Of a stretch of 64,000 nucleotides of DNA, positions 28,080 to 38,636 are shown piece after piece. The position numbers were made by a program, and so were the translations under genes. A model generated the notes under the pieces. It saw only the letters and a program-made list of their open reading frames with translations. It had not been told where the DNA came from and searched no databases. This stretch comes from Bacteroidota bacterium (lineage in GTDB: Bacteria > Bacteroidota > Bacteroidia > Chitinophagales > JADIYW01), in assembly GCA_016705125.1 (NCBI GenBank), contig JADIYW010000024.1, positions 10,749-74,748 on the forward strand, in the 5' to 3' direction. Position 1 is the first letter of the stretch; each line of letters opens with the position of its first letter.

Positions 28080-28985
28080 TTGAAAAAATTGGTATATTTG
28101 ATTTCTAAAATCGATAAATTGAAAATTCAAAGGCTATTTATTAAAGTCCTCAACAAAAGTGGATTGGCAAAAAAAATCAATCTCATTTTTAACCAAAATT
28201 TTTATAATACTATTTTCAAAACACCTTTAATTAATGGTGTTGGACTCATTCATAATGAACATTATGAGCCTTGGATGAATAAGGTATTACAAACGCTATT
28301 AAAGATAGACAGCAGAGACTTTATAGATGTAGGCGTAAATATTGGTCAAACCTTACTTAATGTAAGAAGTATTGATAAAGACCGCAATTATATAGGTTTT
28401 GAACCCAATCCAACATGCATTAATTATGTAATGGAATTGATAAAAATAAATGATTTTAAAAATACCACACTAATTCCTTTTGGAATAGCAGGAAATGACG
28501 GTGTTGAAGTATTGCATTTTTTCGATGGTGACACATCTGATAGTACCGCTTCCATTTTGACAAATCAGAATGATTTAAGCAAAATAAAAAAGACTATATT
28601 TGTTCCTGTAGCCACATGTAAAACAATAGCTGAAAAAGTAAATCTACAAAATTCAGGCATTATAAAAATTGATGTTGAAGGAGCTGAATTAGAGGTTTTG
28701 ACCTCGATGGGCGAATTGATTAATCAAACCAAATCATATCTTATTTTAGAAGTTTTGCCTGCATATAATGCTGAAAACAAATACAGAATTGATAGACAAA
28801 ATAAAATTTACGAATTTATTGAGGCACAAAACTATTTGCTTTACAGAATAAAGATAGATGACAACAACCATTTAAATGGATTTGATTTATTACAAGGGTT
28901 TGATATTCACAGTAATATGAAACACACAAATTACGTTTTAGTTGCAAAAGAAAACCAAAAAACATTTGAGGCTATTAGACTCTAA
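28080..28985 (+). CDS. FkbM-family methyltransferase
   Basis: SAM-dependent O-methyltransferase, 301 residues. Seen: the SAM motif FIDVGVNIGQT (near residue 81), the acidic ribose-binding turn IGFEPNPTC, and IIKIDVEGAELEVL, the FkbM post-motif. These enzymes often methylate sugars on surface glycans. The start is TTG at 28080: an in-frame stop lies 39 bp upstream and there is no ATG until well inside the domain. It stands alone between the metal operon and the TonB unit, with a perfect hairpin downstream. Confidence 0.87.
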   Translation: MKKLVYLISKIDKLKIQRLFIKVLNKSGLAKKINLIFNQNFYNTIFKTPLINGVGLIHNEHYEPWMNKVLQTLLKIDSRDFIDVGVNIGQTLLNVRSIDKDRNYIGFEPNPTCINYVMELIKINDFKNTTLIPFGIAGNDGVEVLHFFDGDTSDSTASILTNQNDLSKIKKTIFVPVATCKTIAEKVNLQNSGIIKIDVEGAELEVLTSMGELINQTKSYLILEVLPAYNAENKYRIDRQNKIYEFIEAQNYLLYRIKIDDNNHLNGFDLLQGFDIHSNMKHTNYVLVAKENQKTFEAIRL

Positions 28986-29010
28986 TTTTTGAGTTGGCAT
29001 TAAATAAGAA

Positions 29011-29034
29011 AACTCCCAGACAAGTCTGGGAGTT
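29011..29034. terminator. Hairpin terminator after the methyltransferase
   Basis: Perfect 11-bp arms (29011-29021 and 29024-29034) with a 2-nt loop, lying between convergent genes. T-runs are short on both sides. Confidence 0.7.
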
Positions 29035-29092
29035 CACACACAAACACGATAATAACTTATTCTTTTTCAGTTATTATTTCCGTTAATACTAT

Positions 29093-30595
29093 CTATTCGT
29101 AATATTTTTTACTTCCTGGAATCCATTCTACCCAAGTTGTTGTCCAATCGGTTGTTCCAAATGCACCTTTATAAGCAACACTTGTAAATTGTGAAATTCC
29201 TGTAAAATCTGCACCACTCAACAAACTTGAACCTGCAATTGGTAAAACATTAGGATTCTCTGCTCCAAAGACACTTGCATCTACTCCTACATCACCATAT
29301 TTATCTACTAAACTATTGGTGGTTTTAAACCAATCTTGTATAGTCCATGATGCGTCTGTTGTTTTAAATGGCAAACCCTTTGGATTGGTTGGATGCGATT
29401 TTCCAATTAATACTGAATCGCCAGGCGTACCCGTACTTACTTTTTGAGTACCTACTATTGCATTTACAAATACTCGACCTGTATCACCAAATCCATTTCC
29501 TCCCCAATTTTCAACACCTGCCAATACAAAATTCTTTATTACTAACTCGTTATTTTTAGCTGCGTTGATAGCGTTTGTTCCATCTATAAATATCCCAGAA
29601 GGATAAGCTGTACCAACAGAATTGTAAATTTTTATTTTACAACTTCTTCTTAAATGGGCTAAATTCTGAAATTGAATGTTTAAGGTCGTTTCTCTATTTT
29701 GTTTTGGCCCGATTAAGGTAATATTCGAAAACGAAGGCGATGTAAATGGTGTATTTAAAGAACCAGAACCGTCATTATCTACTTCAAAGCCATTTGAACC
29801 TGATTGATCTGCTAAGTTAGGGTCTTTCAAACTCAATACAAATTGTACATTTCCTCTAAATCCATTATCGCAATCCATATCATCATCCAAACACCTATAA
29901 GCTACTAAGTGATCGCAGTTTACGGTGCCACCAAACCATTCAAAGGCATCATCTCCACCATAAGAACATTGAACATAGCTAATTAATGTACCTGAACCAA
30001 CACTACCAAGTGTTAACGAATTTATTTCTTGATTAGGGTTAACCGGAATTCCAGCATACTCAATACGAACATATTTTAGTTTTCCGCTATTGTCTGTATC
30101 ATCATTTCCTCCATGGAAAGCACCATATCCGCCTTCCAATTCGGCTGAACCGCCTGGGAAATTATTTGTTGCCTTCCCGCAAATCACTACTCCTCCCCAA
30201 TCACCTGGATTCTTTAATCCTGGCCCTTTTTCTGAAGTAAATATAATTGGATTGTCTGCAGTGCCTTCAGCTAATATTCTACTGCCTCTGTGAATAATTA
30301 AGGTTCCTTTTGTTTCTCTGTCCCCCAAGATAACAGTTCCTGGCTCAATTGTTAATATCCCAGTTTTAGTAGGCGTTCCACTTAATGTTAAGTCTTCTCC
30401 TACTCTTACAAAACCCTTTAGTAAATAAACAGAATCCTTGTCCAAGGTTCTATTACCCGATATAGTTCCACTAAGTTCTACTACAGATTTGTCAGTAGGT
30501 TGGTCAATTGGTTTCTCTTCTTTTTTACAAGAAACCATGGTGATTGTTGCTAAAATAGCTACCATCATTTTTTTTGCATTCATCTTTAGATTCAT
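29093..30595 (-). CDS. Lipoprotein partner of the TonB receptor
   Basis: 500 residues with a lipoprotein signal ending MVSCKK. An ATG four codons downstream (30583) would give a tidier signal. The mature chain has Gly/Asp-rich repeated turns (LTIEPGTVILGD, LIIHRGSRILAEGTADNPIIFTS, GDWGGVVICG) that suggest a right-handed beta-helix, then a less regular C-terminal half with three cysteines. It directly follows the TonB receptor gene (32 bp), so it is likely an outer-membrane partner or surface lipoprotein handling the same substrate. It is not a SusD-type tetratricopeptide protein. Confidence 0.78.
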   Translation of the reverse strand: MNLKMNAKKMMVAILATITMVSCKKEEKPIDQPTDKSVVELSGTISGNRTLDKDSVYLLKGFVRVGEDLTLSGTPTKTGILTIEPGTVILGDRETKGTLIIHRGSRILAEGTADNPIIFTSEKGPGLKNPGDWGGVVICGKATNNFPGGSAELEGGYGAFHGGNDDTDNSGKLKYVRIEYAGIPVNPNQEINSLTLGSVGSGTLISYVQCSYGGDDAFEWFGGTVNCDHLVAYRCLDDDMDCDNGFRGNVQFVLSLKDPNLADQSGSNGFEVDNDGSGSLNTPFTSPSFSNITLIGPKQNRETTLNIQFQNLAHLRRSCKIKIYNSVGTAYPSGIFIDGTNAINAAKNNELVIKNFVLAGVENWGGNGFGDTGRVFVNAIVGTQKVSTGTPGDSVLIGKSHPTNPKGLPFKTTDASWTIQDWFKTTNSLVDKYGDVGVDASVFGAENPNVLPIAGSSLLSGADFTGISQFTSVAYKGAFGTTDWTTTWVEWIPGSKKYYE

Positions 30596-30627
30596 TTTAA
30601 TTGTTTTAAAAATTTAATTTATAATGT

Positions 30628-33426
30628 TTAAAAAGTATATTTTATTCCAAAATTAAAAACTCGACCAGGCACATAATTCTGTATCTGCTGGTCATTTGTT
30701 CTACTTAATGTTCCATCATTATTACCATCTTGTACCAATAACACGGATTGATTAATAAGGTCTGCAACTCCTGCATTTATTTCCATCCCGAATTTAAATT
30801 TGTAAGAGCCACTAATTTCTAGTCCATGTCTGGCTAGTTCATAAATGTCTGGATATTCATCAAACCCAACAAAAAGAATTCTTTTCCCAGTTACATTATA
30901 CAATACATTTATTTGAAAATTTCTGTCTTGATCGCTATAATAAATTCCTGTATTTACAATATATGGTGATTGGCCTTGTAATGGTCTATTATTGGATTGA
31001 CCAACGGCATCCGCATCGCTTAATTTAATTTTACTATTTATATAAGACCCATTAAAAGATACCCCTAGATTTTTAAGAAATGGATTTACTGTATTTACAA
31101 ATCCTTTTTTTAGCTCTACCTCAACTCCAAACAACTCGGCAGTTTCTGCATTTGCATAGGAGAAATTTTTGGCGCCTCCTGAGCCTCCACCTGGCACAGC
31201 TACTACTTCTATTGGATTAATAAAGTGCTTATAAAATCCGCCTACATTTATTAAATCGCCAGCATTTGGAAACCATTCCCATTTTACTTCCGCATTATGA
31301 ATTGTAGATGAACCCAAATTTGGATTTCCTTTATACGTAAAATTATAGTTAAAGTCATAAAATCCAAAAGGTGCAATTTCTCTAAATTCTGGTCTATTTA
31401 TGCTCATTCCATAAGCCGCTCTAATCAACATTTCCTCTGTGAAATTATAACTCACATTTAGCGATGGCAATATTTGTAATACTGGATTTTTTACCTCAAT
31501 TGGCCGATCGGTAAAATCCGCAGATTTTAACTCCTGAATATTGTATTCCAACCTTGCTCCAGCTATTACCTTAAGTTTTTTATACGGCAATTCCACATTT
31601 ACATAAAAAGAATTTAACATATTTTGTGCCTGGTAATTGTCGCTTGGATTTGTTTGCTCATCAATCATTACACCAGTTGTCGTATTTATATTATTTGGTT
31701 GAAATAGATTATCAATTCCTCCATTTAATAAATCATTGTCAAATGAGCTAATATTCCCTCTTACAAATCCTATGTTTCGTGCGTCAAAATTCCTGTTTTT
31801 GTATTCCAAATAATAACCAGTAGAAATGGTCGGTATAAACGATTTTCCTTTTTTATAACCAATTTTATAACTAAAATTACCCAAAGCGGTTACTATATTT
31901 TCTTTCATCATAGAATAAAATCTACCCAAAAAATTCGCTTGAGCTGACCCAACTGGAACATAAAGGGTTGTTGAACCCGTTTCGGCATCTTTATCCGACC
32001 TATATCTTTTATAATCTGGTTGATTTCTGAAAGCATTGCTATATCCTACCAACCAATCTATTTTTGCAGCATCATGCATTATTTTATGCGAACCTGATAA
32101 TTGCCCTGAGTATAAACCTTTAAATATTTGATCGAAACTGTGGTTGTTTGGTAAATAGTTGAATTCATAATCTTCGCCCTCTCTAAATACATACTGCCCG
32201 GTAGCACTATAATTTCCGATGTTTTTGAATTCAATTAAATGGTTTTTAAATTTAAATGACCAATTATGCAATATATTAGTTCTTGTATTTACTGTATACT
32301 GGTTATCCTCGAAATCATAAATCGGCGAGGATTCATTCTTTTCAAAATCAAAGATGTTAAAATCGGAACGTTTTATTCTGAAAGTTGTTCTAGAATTAGA
32401 ATAATTTAAAGCAGTTATGCTTCCAATAAGTCCATTTTTTGTCTGAATTCTAATGCCTTTTGCTATTCCAATTCTTTGGTCTGGAATACCTGATTTTTCA
32501 GAAACAGTCCAATTGTTTTTTAAGCTCTGTCCAACGGCTACTAATTCCTCTGCAGAATTTATAGATTGAACATCAGCAGGAAATGAAGCTGGTAAACTAT
32601 GGTAATCACCATTAAATCCTGCCCAAAATCCTTTTCCATGTTGTTGTTGTTTAAATGGCTGAAAGGAAGTACCTGTCCTGAATGAAGTATTATAGGTAAA
32701 TGAAGTATAATTACTATCAGGAATGCTTTTAGTATAAATTTTCACCAATCCACCAGCAAAATCTGAGGTTACTTCCGATGAAGGGCTTTTGATTACAATT
32801 ATCCTATCTAATTGTCCTGTAGGAATCATATCAAATGAAAATGACTTTACATCAGTTTCCAAACTAGGTGCCACTGCACTTTGTAGCATTACATTATTAT
32901 ATCTTGGATTCAATCCTCGAATATTGATAAAATTACCCATTATGGTTATTCCTGGGATTCGCTTTACCACCTGCGCAGCATCTCTATCCAAAGATTTTGA
33001 AATTTGTTGACTTGAAATTCCACTTGCTATCGAATTAGCCTTTTTTAACTCCATAGCAACGGCTGTTTCTGTATTGGTCGTTCTAAATGAAACTACAGTT
33101 ACTTCGCTTAAAATTCCTTCTTGTACGCCAAGCAAGATGTCTAGTTTTGTAATTTCATTTGCTTTTACAACTACATCATTAATAATTTTTTCCTCATAGC
33201 CTAAATAGGATATTTTAAGACTATAATTGCCTGGAACTACATTTTCTAACAAATAAGTGCCTTCAAAGTCGGTGGCTGCACCCATTTCCGTTCCTTCAAT
33301 TGTAATAACGGCACCTATTAGTGCCTCTTGATTTTGTTTGTCCAAGATTTTACCTTGAACGCCTCCATTTTGCGACCACCCAATAAACGGTAGCCACAGT
33401 AGGAGCATAACTGTGATTAATTTCAT
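30628..33426 (-). CDS. TonB-dependent outer-membrane receptor
   Basis: 932 residues. ATG 33426 gives a proper signal peptide (MKLITVMLLLWLPFIGWSQ); the frame is open 300 bp further up but that part looks non-coding. After the signal comes the carboxypeptidase-like beta-sandwich (VQGKILDKQNQEALIGAVITIEGTEMGAATDFEG), then the plug (KRIPGITIMGNFINIRGLNPRYNNVMLQ) and a 22-strand barrel that ends in VFNFGIKYTF with the terminal Phe. The substrate is unknown; absence of a SusD partner argues against a classical glycan locus. Confidence 0.92.
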   Translation of the reverse strand: MKLITVMLLLWLPFIGWSQNGGVQGKILDKQNQEALIGAVITIEGTEMGAATDFEGTYLLENVVPGNYSLKISYLGYEEKIINDVVVKANEITKLDILLGVQEGILSEVTVVSFRTTNTETAVAMELKKANSIASGISSQQISKSLDRDAAQVVKRIPGITIMGNFINIRGLNPRYNNVMLQSAVAPSLETDVKSFSFDMIPTGQLDRIIVIKSPSSEVTSDFAGGLVKIYTKSIPDSNYTSFTYNTSFRTGTSFQPFKQQQHGKGFWAGFNGDYHSLPASFPADVQSINSAEELVAVGQSLKNNWTVSEKSGIPDQRIGIAKGIRIQTKNGLIGSITALNYSNSRTTFRIKRSDFNIFDFEKNESSPIYDFEDNQYTVNTRTNILHNWSFKFKNHLIEFKNIGNYSATGQYVFREGEDYEFNYLPNNHSFDQIFKGLYSGQLSGSHKIMHDAAKIDWLVGYSNAFRNQPDYKRYRSDKDAETGSTTLYVPVGSAQANFLGRFYSMMKENIVTALGNFSYKIGYKKGKSFIPTISTGYYLEYKNRNFDARNIGFVRGNISSFDNDLLNGGIDNLFQPNNINTTTGVMIDEQTNPSDNYQAQNMLNSFYVNVELPYKKLKVIAGARLEYNIQELKSADFTDRPIEVKNPVLQILPSLNVSYNFTEEMLIRAAYGMSINRPEFREIAPFGFYDFNYNFTYKGNPNLGSSTIHNAEVKWEWFPNAGDLINVGGFYKHFINPIEVVAVPGGGSGGAKNFSYANAETAELFGVEVELKKGFVNTVNPFLKNLGVSFNGSYINSKIKLSDADAVGQSNNRPLQGQSPYIVNTGIYYSDQDRNFQINVLYNVTGKRILFVGFDEYPDIYELARHGLEISGSYKFKFGMEINAGVADLINQSVLLVQDGNNDGTLSRTNDQQIQNYVPGRVFNFGIKYTF

Positions 33427-33808
33427 AAAAAAAATATTTGTGTGTGTGTGAAAAAATGTGTCTGTTTTTTTGGATTGAAGCAAAACAAGGGGCGTCAAAT
33501 TGCTTTTGTTTGATATAATACATTTAATGCTTAAAATCATGTTGCAAATGTATATCCTTCCTTTTTCTAGGGTTTTAATACCGTATGGATTTTGGGAGGT
33601 CTTTTCTTTATACTTGGGTAAATAAAGGGGTATAAGTTGTGTGTTTTTTGTGAACGAATTGATAAAATCACACCAAATTTGGATTTGCAAAAAAAACCAA
33701 AAATATAGGCGTTTGTATATGAGCAACTTAACTCAATTACTTAATTTTCGTTAAATTCACATATACTCAGGTTGACGATTTTAAAAGCAGAATGATTATT
33801 TTTAGCAA
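33427..33808. other. Gene-free divergent promoter region
   Basis: About 380 bp between the TonB receptor and the AddB-like gene. It holds a GT microrepeat before the receptor (33438-33450) and, on the minus strand, TACATTTG at 33545-33552, which fits the -7 consensus and would give a leader of about 110 nt. I see no riboswitch fold or operator palindrome. Confidence 0.45.
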
Positions 33809-36613
33809 ATGATTCCGTTTTTAAAAATAATTGCCGACCAAATACCTGAAAAGGACTTGCAAGATTTAAAAAATCAGACTTTTCTATTCCCTTCGCGAAG
33901 AGCAGGTCAATACTTTAAAAAATACCTAATTGAACGTTTTCAAAATGATACCTTTTTTCTTCCTAATATAAGTAGTATACAAGATTATATAATTGAACAA
34001 TCCAATTTGGTTATTCCAAATGAATTGGCTTTAATGGGCATTTTATACACTCATTTTAATAAATATATCGAAGAGCCTTTTGAACAATTCCATTTATGGG
34101 GAAAAATGATTCTGGATGATTTTGATGAAATAGATAAATACTTGGTTGATGCCAAACAATTATTTGAATCTATTGAATTGCAAAAAGAAATTGATGCAAA
34201 CTTTGAACTGGATCCCGAAAAATTAGCTTTTGTTATTGGTTTTTGGAAAAATGTAGAAAAAGGAAAGATAGAAAACAATTTGAAGTCCAATTTTATAGAG
34301 ACTTGGAAAATATTGGGCGATTTATATATCTCCTTTAAAGATACACTTTTAAAAAACAAGCAAGGGTATGAAGGAATGGCCTATGAAGTATTTTTCAATG
34401 CGCTTAAAAATAATTCTTTTAAACCCAAAGGAAAACTAACAATAGCTGGTTTCAATGCCTTATCGGTAGCTGAAGAGGAGATTTTTTATTTGCTTGACAA
34501 AAATTATGGCGCCCAAATCCATTGGGATGCTGATATTTATTACCTTAAAAACAAATTTCAGGAAGCAGGAAATTTCTTAAGAAGATACCAAACTCGTTTC
34601 AACTCTTCCAATAACCATTGGCATATTTCTGATAGTTTTCACCATAAAAAAATAAATATATACAAAGGACCATTACAATTGAGCCAGGTAAAAACTGCCA
34701 TTAAAATTATTAGTCAAATCCCAAAAAAGGAATTGACAGCAACCGTTTTATGTAACGAAGCTCAATTATTTCCAATTCTCTACAATTTGCCAGCAGAAAA
34801 TAATGCGCTCAACCTAACAATGGGTTTCCCGCTTAAATCATCACATTGGTTTACGTTGTTATTTAATATAATTGAATTGATTAAGTCGAATGGCAATAAT
34901 AGTATTAACAAAGATGGGCTAATTGTACTTATTCAAGACCCAATTATTCAGAAAATGTACTCGAAAAATGATATTGATGTTTTATTGTCTTTTTTAAAAA
35001 CAGAAAACAATATAAATATCCAAAGGGGTGATTTATTCAATAAAACAAACATCAAAGAAACGGTGATTGGTCAAATAATTGGGATTGATAAAGCATTTCA
35101 ATCATTTGTTTCTACCATTAACAATGTTTTTCATAAAATATATTATGAGCTCAAAGAAATATTAAATGAGGAAGACAAATTGCTGTTTTTTGGAATGCTT
35201 GAAAATATCAATCAATTCAATGCACTATTGATTCAAGTTTCAGAACCACTTTCTTTTGCGTCTTCTTGTAGATTATTACATCAATATTTGCAAAGGATAA
35301 AAATTCCATTTGAATATGCCGAGACAGATGCTTTGCAAATTATGGGTTTCTTAGAATCTCGTTCCTTGGACTTTGAAAACCTTATTATTTTGGGGGCAAA
35401 TGAAGGAAATTTGCCTGCTGGAGGCAAGCGGATGTCGTTTATCCCTTACAACTTGCGCCGTGGCTTTGGATTGCCTACTTTCGAAGAACATGATGCAATT
35501 TATGCATATCATTTCTATCGCTTATTGCAAAGAGCAAAAAACATTTCACTGATTTATGACACGCAACAAGGCGAAAATAGTAAGGAAAAAAGTCGATTTA
35601 TACTTCAATTACTCAATGAATTGGACAAAAAAGACAATACTATTGAAACGTTTTCTATAGAATTTGAAGCAGAAAACTTTGAAGCAAACCACCTTTTAGA
35701 AGAAATACAGAAAACGCCTGAAACTATGGCAATTTTGGAAAAAATGGAATTCAGCCCTACAGCTTTAAGCACATATATTTCGAATCCTATGGAATTCTAT
35801 CTAAAATATATTGCAAAACTAGATCCGACCCAACAGAGTAATACCAATCTAGATCCATTAAATATTGGAAATTTGATTCACAAAACCATGGAAAATATTT
35901 ATTTACCTTTTAAAAATAAGGTAATTGAGGTCAAAGATTTTGAGCAAATGGAACAATCTGATTTTATCTCGCAACAACTAAATATTGCGGGGAATTCTCC
36001 GCATATAAATATTAAATTGGAGAATATTAGTGGAAAAGATATACTTGCAAAAAGCTTTATGATTTCTTCTATTGCCAAAATAATAAAAAATGATAAAAAA
36101 TTAGCGCCATTTAGTCCTATTTATTTAGAAGAAAAGATTGGAAATAGGGATTTAAAATTATTGCTAAACAACGGAAAACAGGTTTTTATTTCTGGTAAAA
36201 TTGATAGAATTGACCAATTTAATGAGAACAATGAGCCTGATTTTAGAATTATAGACTACAAAACAGGTGAAGTAAAATTGCCAAAATATAATGAAAAAAC
36301 ACCTTTTGATATCAATGTCTATTTTGATGAAAAATTTAAATTTGGATTCCAAGGACTTTTTTATGCCTATTTATTATTCCGAAAAACAGAAGGAACGCTT
36401 ACACAAGTAAGTTTTTATTCGCCAAAATCAAAAGAAACTGATCTAATTTCTATCGAAGGAGGAAATCAAATTTCAATTGCAATGTTAAAAGATTTTGAGC
36501 ATAAATTAAAAGATTTGATCGAAGAGATTTTAAATCCGGCAATTCCATTTATTTCTAAAAAAGGGGAAGAGGATTATAAAAACAGCAATTTCAGAGACTT
36601 GATTGGCATCTAA
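33809..36613 (+). CDS. AddB-like PD-(D/E)XK nuclease protein
   Basis: 934 residues, related to the AddB/RexB subunit of recombination helicase-nucleases. The N-terminal half has the degenerate helicase fold (NQTFLFPSRRAGQYFKKYL, replacing an intact Walker A). The C-terminal nuclease domain has GKIDRIDQF and RIIDYKTGEVK, giving the conserved Asp and Lys. The four cysteines that hold the iron-sulphur cluster in AddB are not found: the segment starts STYISNPMEFYLKYIAKLD where AddB has Cys-Pro. No AddA-type helicase gene lies next to it. Role in DNA end processing or repair is inferred. Confidence 0.82.
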   Translation: MIPFLKIIADQIPEKDLQDLKNQTFLFPSRRAGQYFKKYLIERFQNDTFFLPNISSIQDYIIEQSNLVIPNELALMGILYTHFNKYIEEPFEQFHLWGKMILDDFDEIDKYLVDAKQLFESIELQKEIDANFELDPEKLAFVIGFWKNVEKGKIENNLKSNFIETWKILGDLYISFKDTLLKNKQGYEGMAYEVFFNALKNNSFKPKGKLTIAGFNALSVAEEEIFYLLDKNYGAQIHWDADIYYLKNKFQEAGNFLRRYQTRFNSSNNHWHISDSFHHKKINIYKGPLQLSQVKTAIKIISQIPKKELTATVLCNEAQLFPILYNLPAENNALNLTMGFPLKSSHWFTLLFNIIELIKSNGNNSINKDGLIVLIQDPIIQKMYSKNDIDVLLSFLKTENNINIQRGDLFNKTNIKETVIGQIIGIDKAFQSFVSTINNVFHKIYYELKEILNEEDKLLFFGMLENINQFNALLIQVSEPLSFASSCRLLHQYLQRIKIPFEYAETDALQIMGFLESRSLDFENLIILGANEGNLPAGGKRMSFIPYNLRRGFGLPTFEEHDAIYAYHFYRLLQRAKNISLIYDTQQGENSKEKSRFILQLLNELDKKDNTIETFSIEFEAENFEANHLLEEIQKTPETMAILEKMEFSPTALSTYISNPMEFYLKYIAKLDPTQQSNTNLDPLNIGNLIHKTMENIYLPFKNKVIEVKDFEQMEQSDFISQQLNIAGNSPHINIKLENISGKDILAKSFMISSIAKIIKNDKKLAPFSPIYLEEKIGNRDLKLLLNNGKQVFISGKIDRIDQFNENNEPDFRIIDYKTGEVKLPKYNEKTPFDINVYFDEKFKFGFQGLFYAYLLFRKTEGTLTQVSFYSPKSKETDLISIEGGNQISIAMLKDFEHKLKDLIEEILNPAIPFISKKGEEDYKNSNFRDLIGI

Positions 36614-37378
36614 TTAAATCTCCATTTGCAATCCATCATAAGCCAGTCTTATATTTTCGGGAAGTTGTGCTTCCACCACTTTGTGCATTCCTAATTTGTG
36701 GCTTATATGTGTCAAATATGCAATTTTAGGATTTACTTTATTTATTATTTCAATGGCCTGTTCAACATTAAAATGAGAATAATGAGGCGCCCATTGTATC
36801 CCATTTATAACAAAAATTTGAGTTCCTTTTATTTTTTCAATTTCTATCTCTTCAATGCTTCCAGCGTCAGTAAGGTAAGTAAAATTGCCAATTCTAAATC
36901 CTAAAACAGGCATTTTGGAATGCATAGCTCTGATTGGAATTATTGGAATACCAAAAATTTCAAAGACTTTATTGCTTATGGTATTTATTTCCAACTTTGG
37001 AACTCCTGGGTATGGATCTTTTTTGTTGAATGCATAAGGCATTTCTCGTTCTAAGGCAGCTATTACATAATCCTCCGCATATATAGGAATGGATTTATTG
37101 TTAAAATAGTTGAAAGGCCGCACATCATCCAATCCACCTACATGATCCTTATGTGAATGGGTAAACAATATTGCATCCAAATCTTTTACTTGAGCATTTA
37201 GCATCTGCGCTCGAAAATCAGGTCCTGTATCAATTACAATTGTTTTGCCTGCAATTTCAATCATTATAGATGCCCGCAATCGTTTGTCTTTTGGTTCGGA
37301 AGAGACGCAAACATCACATTTACAAGTAATTACGGGTATTCCAGTAGAAGTGCCAGAGCCCAAAACAGTTATTTTCAT
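36614..37378 (-). CDS. MBL-fold metallohydrolase, PhnP/RNase Z-like
   Basis: 254 residues of the metallo-beta-lactamase fold. Seen: FTHSHKDHVGG (near residue 75) with the HxHxDH metal site, a further ligand Asp in YLTDAG and a late His in YLTHISHKLG. The N-terminal CKCDVCVSSEPKDKR holds the extra zinc cysteines seen in PhnP phosphodiesterases. Likely a cyclic-phosphate or nucleotide phosphodiesterase; the exact substrate is unknown. Its first 4 bp overlap the gene upstream, and its last base abuts the convergent AddB-like gene with no gap. Confidence 0.85.
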   Translation of the reverse strand: MKITVLGSGTSTGIPVITCKCDVCVSSEPKDKRLRASIMIEIAGKTIVIDTGPDFRAQMLNAQVKDLDAILFTHSHKDHVGGLDDVRPFNYFNNKSIPIYAEDYVIAALEREMPYAFNKKDPYPGVPKLEINTISNKVFEIFGIPIIPIRAMHSKMPVLGFRIGNFTYLTDAGSIEEIEIEKIKGTQIFVINGIQWAPHYSHFNVEQAIEIINKVNPKIAYLTHISHKLGMHKVVEAQLPENIRLAYDGLQMEI

Positions 37379-37650
37379 GCCTCGGGTTTTTGAGCATTTA
37401 ACAGTCTAAAGAATGGAATTGATTTAGCATCGAGTGCCGATTCATTTATTTCTAATTGTGCCAAAATATCTACTAGCGTATTTATCCTTGCCTCTGTATC
37501 AAAAAATTTATTTACAACTATTACTTTTTTTTCTTCTAACACACAGTATCCCGAATTAAACCGTCCTTTCTCGTATCTGACAATATAATCGGCCTCTTTA
37601 AATAAGTTTTCAATTTTTTTTAGTGTATGATTGCTATATTTAAATGACAT
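37375..37650 (-). CDS. Small conserved hypothetical protein
   Basis: 91 residues, cytoplasmic, no cysteine pairs beyond one Cys, no membrane segment. It begins [36 protein letters not shown], then VLEEKKVIVVNKFFDTEARINTLVDILAQL, a strand-helix pattern. I know such short proteins only as conserved hypotheticals of Bacteroidota. It is tightly coupled: its start overlaps the fcl stop (TAATG) and its stop overlaps the start of the MBL hydrolase, so the three genes are one message. Confidence 0.65.
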   Translation of the reverse strand: MSFKYSNHTLKKIENLFKEADYIVRYEKGRFNSGYCVLEEKKVIVVNKFFDTEARINTLVDILAQLEINESALDAKSIPFFRLLNAQKPEA

Positions 37651-38600
37651 TATCGTATGCCTTGTGCAATTTTTTCATAATCATGCTCAAACATAGCATA
37701 TACCGAAGTAATCCCATCTTTCAATTCTATCCCTGCTTTCCAGCCCAATCCATTTATTTTAGAAACATCTACTAATTTGCGTGGTGTTCCATCTGGTTTT
37801 GTAGCATCAAAATTAAGACCGCCATCAAATCCAACTATATCCTTAATCATTAGAGCCAAATCCTTTATGGTAATATCATTTCCAACGCCAATATTCACCA
37901 GTCCTTCTTCAGAATAATTTTCCATAAGAAAATAACAAGCTGAAGCTAAATCATCAACATGTAAAAATTCGCGTAATGGCGTGCCTGATCCCCAAATCGT
38001 TACTTCTGGTACTTTATTTATTTTTGCTTCATGAAACTTTCGAATTAAAGCAGGCAAAACATGGGAATTATTTAAATCGTAATTGTCATTTGGACCATAC
38101 AAATTTGTAGGCATTACGGATATATAATCACAACCATACTGTCTTCTATACGATTCACATAATTTTATACCTGCTATTTTGGCAATAGCGTAAGGTTCAT
38201 TTGTTTGTTCCAATAATCCTGTTAACAAATATTCTTCTTTAAGCGGCTGTGGTGCCATCTTTGGATATATACAAGTACTTCCTAAAAAGAGTAATTTCTT
38301 CACACCTGCCAAATAGGATGCATGAATAACATTACATTCCATCATAAGGTTATTGTATAAAAATTCTGCTCTAAATGTATTATTAGCATGTATTCCACCT
38401 ACCTTGGCAGCAGCAAGAAATACATAATCAGGTTTCTCTTCTCTCATAAATTCGTTCACATCTTCTTGATTGACCAAGTTTAGTTCTTTCGAATTTCGAG
38501 TAATGATATTGACAAAGCCCTCTTTTTCCAATTTTCGAACTAAAGCCGAACCAACCATTCCTTTGTGTCCTGCAATATATATTTTGGAATTTTTTTCCAT
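37650..38600 (-). CDS. fcl: GDP-L-fucose synthase
   Basis: Epimerase-reductase that converts GDP-4-keto-6-deoxymannose to GDP-L-fucose, an activated sugar for surface glycans. 316 residues of the extended SDR fold. Seen: NADP motif [14 protein letters not shown], the catalytic YAIAKIAG (Tyr-x3-Lys), the substrate motif GSTCIYP and the [12 protein letters not shown] stretch. It lies 36 bp behind gmd, which makes its substrate; together they make the complete route from GDP-mannose. Confidence 0.96.
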   Translation of the reverse strand: MEKNSKIYIAGHKGMVGSALVRKLEKEGFVNIITRNSKELNLVNQEDVNEFMREEKPDYVFLAAAKVGGIHANNTFRAEFLYNNLMMECNVIHASYLAGVKKLLFLGSTCIYPKMAPQPLKEEYLLTGLLEQTNEPYAIAKIAGIKLCESYRRQYGCDYISVMPTNLYGPNDNYDLNNSHVLPALIRKFHEAKINKVPEVTIWGSGTPLREFLHVDDLASACYFLMENYSEEGLVNIGVGNDITIKDLALMIKDIVGFDGGLNFDATKPDGTPRKLVDVSKINGLGWKAGIELKDGITSVYAMFEHDYEKIAQGIR

Positions 38601-38636
38601 AAAAAATGTGATTAAAAACTGAAAAGTAAAGATAAA

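Noticed and set aside
33427..33726. 100-residue N-terminal extension of the TonB receptor
   Set aside because: It would precede a perfect signal peptide, has no family likeness and covers the probable promoter; the ATG at 33426 is the start.
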